Below the pieces are notes generated by a model. It was given only the letters and a program-made list of their open reading frames with translations. It made no database searches and had not been told where the DNA came from. From the NCBI RefSeq assembly GCF_000002875.2, contig NC_009410.2:248001-312000 (forward strand): 64,000 nt of DNA, written 5' to 3'. The position numbers were made by a program, and so were the translations under genes. This document shows, one piece after another, positions 14,096 through 22,481 of this stretch (its first letter is position 1; the number at the start of each line of letters is the position of its first letter). This DNA comes from Leishmania infantum JPCM5. Its lineage: Eukaryota; Euglenozoa; Kinetoplastea; Trypanosomatida; Trypanosomatidae.

Positions 14096-16165
14096 TTAGA
14101 GGACCCCCTCCCTCGGTTTCGGCAAACTGCTCTTGGTGATGGAGGCCACGGTGTGAAGGTCGCGCTTGTCGAGGCCCATCTCCAATGCCAGCTGACGCGT
14201 TCGCAGCGGGATAAACTGATTGTCCGTGCTGACCTCGCGCATCATGGGCCCGCAGGAGAGCCGGTGACCCTCCCAGTGCCGCCACTCCACCGGCCTGCCA
14301 CAGTCCAGGCAGAGCACAACTTGATGCTTCTCCCTGTGCGGCCCCAGCAGCTCGAGGGACACGGTCTGGTTGCAATCGATGCACCAACGCACCGAGTGCA
14401 CGCACGCTGCCCAATGCTCGAAGAAAGAGTCGGTCGGCACGAACTGCTTGCAGTTGCGGCACCACTGCTCTTTGGCGGTGCTGATCGGCTTGCCGCTGAT
14501 CTTGTGGTAGTAGATGCGTGTCGGCTCGTGCACCATGCCGTCGAGATTGGCGAAGTCCGACGTGTTGCGAATGGTGAAGTCCGAAAAGCTGCGCTGATGC
14601 GCGAGGAGGTTGCCGAGGTCGTTCGTGTCCGCCATGCGGCGCCCGTTGAGGTTGACAAAGAACACGTGGGGATAGGTGAGTATGTTCATCGGGCAGATAC
14701 GCTTGCGCGGGAAAACGGGGAACTGCTGCAGCTCGTATCGGATCTCTGGGTAGAAGGGGTGGTAGCACACCACCCGCATCCGGGGGATGTCGACGGTGCG
14801 GTGCTCACGAGGGAAATGGATGGACAAGAAGTGCGGCCCCACCTGCATCACCTCGCCAACCGCGCCGCCAGGCACCCCGTAATGCTCCTGGCCATCGAGG
14901 AGGAGGTGCACCCGACTACCAACGTCGACGCTGAGGGAGTCGACCAGTCCTACCGATGTCGCCGAGGAAGAGTGTACAAGCATGTTCACGAGGAAGTTAC
15001 CCATCTCTGTCCGCTTGAGTTGGCGGTAGCGCAGCGGCATCTCCTTTACGGCGGGCTGGCGAGGAAAGCGGAGCATCATGCGGGTGGCGACGAACGAGTT
15101 GGAAGTCATGTCGTCGTTTAGCAGCGCCAGCGCAGAGGAAGAGGACGAGAGTGACGTCTGGCCTGAGGCGGGATCGTTGACCGCCCCCTCGTCATCCTTT
15201 GTCGCTTCGAGCGCCCCTTCCGGCCCGTCGGGCGAGTCGGCAGCCACTGCCTCGCCCGGGAAGCTGGCCCACTGAGCGATGCTCATGGCGTCCTCCTCCT
15301 CGATTTCACCCTCTTCGTCTTCGCCTTCCCTTGCTGTCGCGGTGCCCTTCTCGGCTTCCGTCGTGGAGCTCGACCAGGAGAAGAGCCGCGACTCCGGCTT
15401 CTCCTTCATCGACAACTTTTCCAGCTCCTTCATCTGCGGCAGCGTTAGTGCACCATAGAACGCCAGCTCGGTTAAGCGCCGCAGCTCCTTCTCTTTCTGC
15501 ACGTGAGACTTGTGCAGTAGCGTCTGCAAAGGAAATAGCACCTCCCACTGCTCCAGCTGGAAGAGGTAGCCGCCAGTGTCGCTGGTGGGATGGACGGGCA
15601 GCCGCCAGAAGTCGGCCGCGGCATACACACGCAGCCCGCCAAACGGCGTGCTCGGCTGCCCACGCAACCGCCGCGCCACCGCGTCCATCGAGAGCAGCAC
15701 CGTCGGCTGCACAAGCTCTAGCGCATCGAGTATCAGAACATCGATGTTGCAGAGGCTTGGAAGGCTGCTTGCGAAGGTAGACTCCACGAGGCGCACATGC
15801 CGCTCCAGGGTGCCTTCCAACTGTTCCTGTGAGGGCAGCTCGTCGCGGCTAACACGCATCCCGATGAAAAAGTTGATCAGGTACCCATCCAGCCGCGCCG
15901 CCCGCTGGTTGTCTGCGGAAACGAAGGCCACCCGCTGCCCCTTCTTTTCGCACTGCAGGCCTATCGCCTTCAGCAGATTCAGCTTGCCGGTCCCGTGGTG
16001 GCCGCAGAAGAGTACGTTGCATGCAGCATGCCGCGCCTCTCTCGCTTTCGCTTGCGTCGACGCAGCGCCAACGTGGTGCAGGCGGCGGAAGTCGCCGGCA
16101 AACCCGGCCGTGTCCACCTCGCGGAGGAGGTGGGCAAAGAAGCGCGAGAGACTGCGCTGAAGCAT
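14096..16165 (-). CDS. Degenerate PIF1-like helicase with C-terminal triple zinc-finger array
   Basis: 689 residues from the ATG at 16163-16165, starting with a basic amphipathic MLQRSLSRFFAHLLREVD that suits a mitochondrial signal. The order of PIF1 helicase landmarks is kept but key residues are lost. Walker A is GHHGTGKL (55-62; Ser/Thr after Lys is Leu). Walker B is LILDAL (144-149; Ala for Glu). Motif III GDFxQLP is AADFWRLP (183-190). A PFGGL block precedes it, and a GALT segment and an SH3-like VGSRVHLLLDG...GGAVGEV region follow. The late helicase motifs are not recognisable. Residues 569-638 hold three evenly built C-x2-C-x11-H-x3-C/H units. Trypanosomes have a set of PIF1 paralogues, several mitochondrial, and from memory TbPIF8 is a divergent one with helicase motifs missing; equivalence is a guess. 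An acceptor at 16258-16259 supports this start. Confidence 0.88.
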   Translation of the reverse strand: MLQRSLSRFFAHLLREVDTAGFAGDFRRLHHVGAASTQAKAREARHAACNVLFCGHHGTGKLNLLKAIGLQCEKKGQRVAFVSADNQRAARLDGYLINFFIGMRVSRDELPSQEQLEGTLERHVRLVESTFASSLPSLCNIDVLILDALELVQPTVLLSMDAVARRLRGQPSTPFGGLRVYAAADFWRLPVHPTSDTGGYLFQLEQWEVLFPLQTLLHKSHVQKEKELRRLTELAFYGALTLPQMKELEKLSMKEKPESRLFSWSSSTTEAEKGTATAREGEDEEGEIEEEDAMSIAQWASFPGEAVAADSPDGPEGALEATKDDEGAVNDPASGQTSLSSSSSALALLNDDMTSNSFVATRMMLRFPRQPAVKEMPLRYRQLKRTEMGNFLVNMLVHSSSATSVGLVDSLSVDVGSRVHLLLDGQEHYGVPGGAVGEVMQVGPHFLSIHFPREHRTVDIPRMRVVCYHPFYPEIRYELQQFPVFPRKRICPMNILTYPHVFFVNLNGRRMADTNDLGNLLAHQRSFSDFTIRNTSDFANLDGMVHEPTRIYYHKISGKPISTAKEQWCRNCKQFVPTDSFFEHWAACVHSVRWCIDCNQTVSLELLGPHREKHQVVLCLDCGRPVEWRHWEGHRLSCGPMMREVSTDNQFIPLRTRQLALEMGLDKRDLHTVASITKSSLPKPREGVL

Positions 16166-16257
16166 GACTCGCGGGCGCAGACACACACACGCACACAAAG
16201 ATGGCAGCCTGGCGCACGTTATCGTGCACTGTTGAGAACAGCAGGAAAGGTAAGTAC

Positions 16258-16290
16258 TGTGAAAGGGAGCGGGAGACCGTGAAGGATACA
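16258..16290 (-). promoter_or_regulatory. Predicted trans-splice acceptor of the PIF1-like gene
   Basis: The minus strand reads GTCTCCCGCTCCCTTTCACAG, with the AG at 16258-16259, about 92 nt before the ATG. It excludes the open but ATG-less upstream frame (to 16294) from the protein. Confidence 0.6.
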
Positions 16291-17757
16291 GCAACAGAAT
16301 GCCCCCCCCCTGCTTTCACTCCTTGTCTTCCCTCTCAATGAAGGGAGGGGTAGGGCGGAGAATGGGGAGGGCGTGGTTCACGAGCCCAAGACAGATGAGT
16401 CTGTGTCCGTCAGAGGGGGGAAGCGAGCAATGTAACAACGCAGCTATCGACAGCAAACGACATCAACGGAGTTTTCCGTTTCGGTTTCCTTTCTTTGGCT
16501 TTAGTGTCTGTGATGAGGAAGATGAAAAGTCGTGTGTGTGTCTGTCGGCGTGAGAGAGTCTAACGCGTCATGTACAGCAACGCCGCGCGCCCCTCGACCC
16601 GATCTCCTCCGCAGCTCGGCGTAGACACCCACAGACACAACGGCAACCAGGGAATCACGGCTCTGTGCTCCGCTCTCCTGTCCTTCGTGTTCGCCCAAGA
16701 GACCTCTCTCTCCAAGTGTCTGGCCTGCTGTATGTATATGTGTGGGGGGAGGGAGGGAGGAGACACCGAGGGGGAGGAGCAAGTGGGTAGGTAACTACTC
16801 TTGCGGAGACAGCTGTGTGAAAGAGGGGAGGAGGGGGAAGATGAGGTTGAGAGTGAAGGCGCGTAGGAGAGGGAGTATATGAGAAGCAGAGTGGGTGAGC
16901 GGGGCGGCATGCACCACATGCGTCAGCGAGGGAAGGGAGGGGGAGGTGCGGCAAGCGAGCGAAAGGGAGAAGACGGCGTGCCAGAAGAGGCACACGACGT
17001 AGCAAAGGGTTCTCTGGATCTGCGAGAGCGAAGAGGTGCACCGTATGCGGTGGAACATGTCAGAGTGCACCGTGGTGTCATTGCCACTCACATCACCGTG
17101 CAACAAACTCAAGCACACGCACACACATGCGTGTGCCGTTTCTTCTCGAGGGAGGGAGAGGGAGCGGCGGCTCTCGCCCGGCTCACCTTCCCCCCCCCAC
17201 CACCCTACCCCGCCTCTGAGCCTTCAACGGCCGCGCGTGCCTGATGCCCTCGACGCAACTACTCGCGCCAGTGAAGAGGTGCGAAACGCAGCAAGCACGC
17301 CAACACACACACACACACATCGGCGTGTTCCGCTGCGAGCCGCGCCACGTTGGTCTTGGCACCCGTCCATGGAACCGCGAGCATGTGCGGCATCAGCCGA
17401 GCCTCTCGCCCTTCTTGTTCCTATTCGCCCATGTCAGACAACCACCCACACGCAGGACGTGATATGCCGCCGGCGAACGGCATACGCGCACACGTGGGTG
17501 GGCAAGCCACATACACGCACCCTCAACAAAGCAAGCGGCGGCTACGTGTAGAGGATTTGCGGCAGCACCGATAACCTTCGCCGCAGGTGCCCGATGGGAA
17601 AGCCGTGGGAGAGGAAAGGGGAAGGGGGGCGGCGGCATGGAGGTCTGCCATTGCACACCTGGCAGCGCTCCTATCGCCCAGGGCGAGGCGCGCGCTGGAG
17701 CTTCACGTGTGCCGGGCTCAAGGACCTGCTCTCCAGAGAGATTGTTTTTTTCCTCGC

Positions 17758-17858
17758 NNNNNNNNNNNNNNNNNNNNNNNNNNNNNNNNNNNNNNNNNNN
17801 NNNNNNNNNNNNNNNNNNNNNNNNNNNNNNNNNNNNNNNNNNNNNNNNNNNNNNNNNN
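17758..17858. other. Assembly gap (run of N) in the 3' UTR spacer
   Basis: About 100 unknown bases in the region downstream of the DNAJC11-like stop codon, next to a T-rich stretch (ATTGTTTTTTTCCTCGC). It is non-coding as far as the flanks show. Confidence 0.98.
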
Positions 17859-18124
17859 CGCATTTGCTGTGAATGTTCTGTACTTGGAGCTGTCTTGCCC
17901 CTCTCCCTCCCTCTTTCCCTTTCACTCTCTCGACTTGTTCCATTTTGTTTTTTTCTTTCGTGTCTGTTCCCTCGGCGCATCGCTTCCTCTCCGCCCCACT
18001 GGTACTCTCTCACTTTCCCCACATACACACACACACACACTTGGCGACTTTCTCGGTCAAACACATACACACGCTTAGATACGCAGGGAGACACAGAGGG
18101 ATAGGAAGGGAAGGAGGGAGACAC

Positions 18125-20656
18125 TCAAGGCTTGATTAGGTGCTCTCGCTGCGGCAGCTCTACTTCCTCGTCATCCTTGAATACCGCCATGTGCTTGCGC
18201 TTGCGAAACCAGTACACAATCTTTAGATTCTGGAGCTCTGGCGTGTACGGATCAGGGTTGCAGAAACCGACCAGTGAGCTCTTCGTGCCTGCGGGCAGCG
18301 TCAGCGCCGAGTCACGCACCAGGTTCTGCATCGCGATAGTGACGTCGATGGACAGCGGAATGGCGTCACTGCGCATTGAGCTGTGCCGCGCCTCCGTGTC
18401 CGCCTCGGCCTCCAACGAAGCCTTAGCGGTGCCGCGGCGCCGCATCCACCCTCGGACGAGGCGCTTCACCACACGAGCCATAATCTGCGACGGCCACCAC
18501 CCGGACGGCGAGCGGTTCACCCCCGGTGACACCGGGGGCACGATCTCGGCGAACTGAGGCTCAATCACACCGTAGCGAGCGTTGATAATAACAAGGCCAC
18601 CCTTCCGCTCCTCCTTCGCGCGGCTCATCAGCACCAGGCTTTCGAGGGCGAGCTGCTCCATACGAGCCCTCTCTCGCGCCACGTCCATCTCCGCAATGTG
18701 CAGTTCACGCTGCTCGGTGTAGTACCGGATCGCCTTGGCGCGGGCGTAGGGCCGGTAGAGCATTGATCCGATGCGGTACAGCGTCAGTGGCGCGGACAAC
18801 CACATGAGCGCGTGGCTCACCTTGGGCGAAATAAAGACGATGATGGGGACGGAGATGCGGTGGCGGCCGCGGGCGTACAGGATGGATACCTGATTCACAA
18901 CGGCGAACTGCGCACTTCGCACAATGAAGAAGGGCGGTACGATGGGACTGACGGCATAGGGCACGACTGCCGTGAAGGCCAGGCCGTACCGCTGCGTCTT
19001 TGAGGGTAAGTACCAGGCCTCAATGCCAAAGGTCGACTGCCCAGCGAGCGGTGAGCAGTTCACCGAGTACTGCATCCGGCCGTACACAGGCGGGTGCTTG
19101 GGGTCCTTCGTGTCCACGCCCAGCACGAACTTCTTGCCGGTGAAGGCGGTGACGTACATGTTGTGGAACGCCATGTAGGTGCTGAGGCCCTGCTGCACAT
19201 CCTCCGTAAAATCGTTGAAGCTGGAACGGAAGTAGCCGTGCTCAGTGAGCGACATGGCCAGCACATTCTCCAGCTCCGCCGTCGCCGACATCTTGCGCGT
19301 TAGGGTGAGCTCCAGCTTCTGCAGTAGCGCCGAGTTCGTCAATACAGTGAGCTTCGCCTTGAGCGTCCACAGCGGGTTCAGGGCACGCGCCTGCATGACG
19401 CACCACTTCAGCCCATTCACGGCCATGCGCAGCGACGTTTCATACGTACGCACGTCGTCGGGGCGGTACTCTGCCGCGGTGGTGAGGCTTGTGGTCGTCT
19501 TCTGCATCCGTGAGGTGCTGTCCGTGCGGAAGGTGAGGGAGAGCCGCGGCGCGACGAGATGCTGGAAGGAGCTTCGGAACGTCATGGACTTGGGCACGAC
19601 GGCAAACATGAGCGCTTGCGGCACGGGCATGCGGTGCAGCCGCGGCGCCGCTCGAGGCAAGGCACCACCGCTGCTGCCGGAGAGGGACGGTGCAGACGCC
19701 TCCCCGGCGGCCAGCCCTCGCATCCGCTGTCTGAGTTGCTGCTGCACCTCCTGGTTCGGGATTAGCACAATGTGACGCTGGCCATCGATGACGACCTCCT
19801 TGGCCGTGAGTTGTGCCTGCACCGCGGCAGCCGAGGCAGGGGGAGCGCCTTTCTCAACCACTCTGGCCGCTGTGGTATTCGCCGGCGGTGTCGCGCTCTG
19901 CAGTGGCGCTGCTGCAGGAGCGGGTGTTGACGGAGCTGTTGTGGAGGTGTCGCCAACAGGGAAGGAAGTGGTGGCGGACGCGGTCATGGGTCGCGTCGCC
20001 GTCTGCTGCTCGTGGAGCGATGATGGGGCGGGCTGAGGCTGCTCAGACGGTGGCTTTTCGTCTTCGGAACTGTCTCTGCCTCCGTGGGTGCTCGACTCAG
20101 CGTCGTCGCCGTCCTCGACGCCGCTGCTGCTGCTGCTGCTGCCAATGCCCTCACTCGGCCCTGGGAAGCTGAACAAGTGGGCGGTGGAGAAGCTCACCGT
20201 TGTCTGCGAGGTCGCCGAGAGCATCTGTGCGGTGCGCAGCAGCTGCGCTTCTCTGTCGAGAGACAAGACGTAGTTCAAGATGTCCTCGCGCCGGTAAAGT
20301 CCGGCTGGGACGAGGGCCAACCGCTGGATCCCCTTGTCACCGCCTGCGTCATACGCAGCGCGCTGCCGCTCGTCGGACAGCACTACGTAGGCATCCTGCA
20401 GCTCCTGGAAGCGCTCGTTCATCAAGTTCTGCACCGTGTCGCATTGACTCGCGTGCTTGTCCGTATGATAACGCTGACTGAGGAACAGAAACGCACGGCG
20501 TATATCCTGCTGCGTCGCCTTTGGAGAAACGCCGAGGCGGGCGTAGTATCCGGACGGGTCTGCTGTCGTTGCAGGGACGCTGTCTAAGCCACTGCCGTCG
20601 GTCCCATCATCGTCGCGCAGCAACTTGGCCGCGCGAATCGTGTCCTCGTCGTCCAT
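18125..20656 (-). CDS. DNAJC11-like J-domain protein with HTD in place of HPD
   Basis: 843 residues from the ATG at 20654-20656. The J domain lies at about 35-105 (YYARLGVSPKATQQDIRRAF, then FQELQDAYVVLSDERQRAAYD). Its catalytic loop reads YHTDKH (63-68), so the Pro of the HPD tripeptide that stimulates HSP70 ATPase is Thr. After a Ser/Pro/Thr-rich stretch (about 170-300), the second half has beta-strand-like stretches and ends with the DNAJC11/DUF3395-type region: a hydrophobic PLTLYRIGSMLYRP segment, a charged helix (about 660-690), GLVIINARYGVIEP, and IDVTIAMQNLVRDSALTLPA with SLVGFCNPDP. Animal DNAJC11 sits at the mitochondrial outer membrane and touches the MICOS complex; the same place here is inferred. 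With HTD, it probably does not act as a classical co-chaperone. Confidence 0.9.
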   Translation of the reverse strand: MDDEDTIRAAKLLRDDDGTDGSGLDSVPATTADPSGYYARLGVSPKATQQDIRRAFLFLSQRYHTDKHASQCDTVQNLMNERFQELQDAYVVLSDERQRAAYDAGGDKGIQRLALVPAGLYRREDILNYVLSLDREAQLLRTAQMLSATSQTTVSFSTAHLFSFPGPSEGIGSSSSSSGVEDGDDAESSTHGGRDSSEDEKPPSEQPQPAPSSLHEQQTATRPMTASATTSFPVGDTSTTAPSTPAPAAAPLQSATPPANTTAARVVEKGAPPASAAAVQAQLTAKEVVIDGQRHIVLIPNQEVQQQLRQRMRGLAAGEASAPSLSGSSGGALPRAAPRLHRMPVPQALMFAVVPKSMTFRSSFQHLVAPRLSLTFRTDSTSRMQKTTTSLTTAAEYRPDDVRTYETSLRMAVNGLKWCVMQARALNPLWTLKAKLTVLTNSALLQKLELTLTRKMSATAELENVLAMSLTEHGYFRSSFNDFTEDVQQGLSTYMAFHNMYVTAFTGKKFVLGVDTKDPKHPPVYGRMQYSVNCSPLAGQSTFGIEAWYLPSKTQRYGLAFTAVVPYAVSPIVPPFFIVRSAQFAVVNQVSILYARGRHRISVPIIVFISPKVSHALMWLSAPLTLYRIGSMLYRPYARAKAIRYYTEQRELHIAEMDVARERARMEQLALESLVLMSRAKEERKGGLVIINARYGVIEPQFAEIVPPVSPGVNRSPSGWWPSQIMARVVKRLVRGWMRRRGTAKASLEAEADTEARHSSMRSDAIPLSIDVTIAMQNLVRDSALTLPAGTKSSLVGFCNPDPYTPELQNLKIVYWFRKRKHMAVFKDDEEVELPQREHLIKP

Positions 20657-22481
20657 GTGTATATGTCGTCCCCCTACAATAACGGTGCTTCAAGAGAAGC
20701 AGAAAGAAGGCCGCGAGGATGAGGTGATGTGACAACGGCGTAGCGAGGCACACACAAAGGGCCACGGTGTGTGTGTGTGGCGGGGAGACACGGAAAGGGG
20801 GGAGGGAGAAGGAGAGGGAGGGATTAGACCAGCTGCACGACTCGGAACGCACAAAACGAAGAGTGCGACAAGCTCGTCACGGAGTTGGCGCGCAGGGGAG
20901 GGGGGCGTACGTGCGCGAGCGAGCCGAGATAGCTTGGCCAGACGCGCTGCGCCGCAGACAGAGAAAGAAGCGAAAGAGAGAGGAATCAACACAGCTATGC
21001 GGTCAGCCGAATTCCGTGAGGGCGATGCAGCTGTCAACACACAGAAACACAGGCGCACGCGCACACGCACCAGTGCCGGCTCCAAAGGCGAATTGTATTA
21101 TGTCAGCGTGTCCATTTCTCTGCCGTGCAGCATGCGCTCCGCTCCGCTCTGCCCCCGGCCCGTCACAGGCCCACCTCCCGTCGTGCGAAGCAGCCGCGCA
21201 CACAAGCCAGCACGGCAACGCCCCGACACCATCATCTGAGAGCAGGGCCCGCGCACCAAACGCTACCCACACCCGCCTCGCAGCCGCCCGCATTGTGCCG
21301 GTTGGCGACTGGTGCGTCCCCCTCGCGGTGGTGCAGGCCCCACACACCCACACCCACACACACACATGCCAGTGGGCAGTGTGAGGGTCGGCTGTGATGC
21401 GCTCGAGTCACGCTGGCACGCCGCCCGTCACATGGATGGCACAACCGAGCTCACGGTCGCAGGTCGCCCCGACGCAGCGCCGCCCAGGACCTGTCCACAG
21501 ACATCAGCAGCCATGCATCGCTCTAGCTTCGCTACGTCGTGGGCGCTTGAGTCTGCCGCCACCAGAAGCGGTTCGGCATTTTTGGCAGGGGGATAGAGGA
21601 GGGAGGGAGGGGCTCTACACAGGTGATGGATTGATAACGCGTGCAACACACCTCCGCCTGCCCATCTGCGGCTATGTGCGGGTGTTTGTCTGTCTGGCAA
21701 AAAGAACTCAACCGCGCTAATCAGCGGGCGGAGTTGTACGTGTCTTTGCAGCTGTGGCGGTGGGATCGGGTGGGATGAGGTGGGGCCAAGCGAGGGGCTT
21801 CAGTGCAGGAGAGAGACGACGTGGGAGAGGGAGCAGCGAGCGAGGGGGTCGGGGAAGGGAAGAGGGCGTGGGGTGGTTCGGTGCTGCTTTAGCAGGCGTC
21901 CAGCCGCGACTGCCTACGCCCCGTGCCGCTCCCTCCCTCTGTTTCTCTCCCTTCCACGCGTGACCGCGGATTGCAGGCGCTCTGCCACTCACGCCACACG
22001 CACAGACTCCCACACGAGCGCGCGCGCGCCCGGATGGCACGAATCAGCCTGCCCGTTCTTTGCAGTGTGGATGGCGTATGCATGCGTGTCTAAATCCGCA
22101 ACACCGAGCAGTCTGAGTGAAGCTCGCACGAACGGGTGGCTTGAATGGAGAAGAAAAAACGAGAGAAGGGCCGGCATGAGCAGCAGCAGCTGTAGCAGTA
22201 AAGGCAACACCGTTCCGTAGTGTGTTGCCTTGCTGTCTCTAAATCTGGGCGCAACGCTGGGTGTGAGGCTGAACGCGCGAGGGCGCACGCCCTTGTCGGG
22301 CACACGTCAGCCACAGCACGCTAGGCGAAAGAGGAAGACGAAGTGGAAGGCAGCATATTTTGCTCCCACTGGACGGGGAAAGCAGAGACACTCGCCCACA
22401 CACCCACGCGCGCACACACATGCGGGAGTGAGGGTGGCGAACACGCCACTGCCAGCGGCCGACACATCGCTCTCCCTGCCC
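20657..22481. other. Intergenic region between DNAJC11-like and PH-domain genes
   Basis: 1.8 kb. The right part (21,000-22,481) is the 3' UTR of the PH-domain gene, the left part the leader of the DNAJC11-like gene. Between about 21,060 and 21,600 the DNA is GC-rich and of high complexity, unlike ordinary microsatellite spacer, and is a candidate for a degenerate SIDER-type retroposon. CA tracts at about 21,336-21,366 and 22,397-22,420. Frames at 21003-21365 (minus) and 21125-21397 (plus) have no protein-like features. Confidence 0.6.
20688..20720 (-). promoter_or_regulatory. Predicted trans-splice acceptor of the DNAJC11-like gene
   Basis: The minus strand reads CCTTCTTTCTGCTTCTCTTG followed by AAG, with the AG at 20688-20689, leaving a leader of about 31 nt before the ATG. 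Confidence 0.6.

Larger units (their letters stand above)
16166..18124. other. Intergenic region between PIF1-like and DNAJC11-like genes, with assembly gap
   Basis: About 2 kb with purine-rich stretches on plus (16740-16990), (CA)n at about 17303-17321 and 18024-18041, and an N run at 17758-17858. The part at about 17230-17750 is GC-rich, of higher complexity and less microsatellite-like than its surroundings; it could be an old retroposon-derived 3' UTR element, but I cannot confirm this. Minus-strand frames (16795-17124, 17393-18124) are low-complexity and were not called. Confidence 0.6.

Noticed and set aside
13850..15121. Plus-strand open frame of 423 codons opposite the PIF1-like gene
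   Set aside because: It is antisense to a gene with clear family motifs, begins in CA-repeat leader sequence (TAAHAHTHVHI), and its sequence is the mirror of GC-rich codon use. Third-position GC bias makes such shadows common.
16166..16294. 43-codon upstream extension of the PIF1-like protein
   Set aside because: It lacks an ATG and lies largely upstream of the predicted acceptor at 16258-16259; its Cys-Val-Cys composition comes from a CA repeat.
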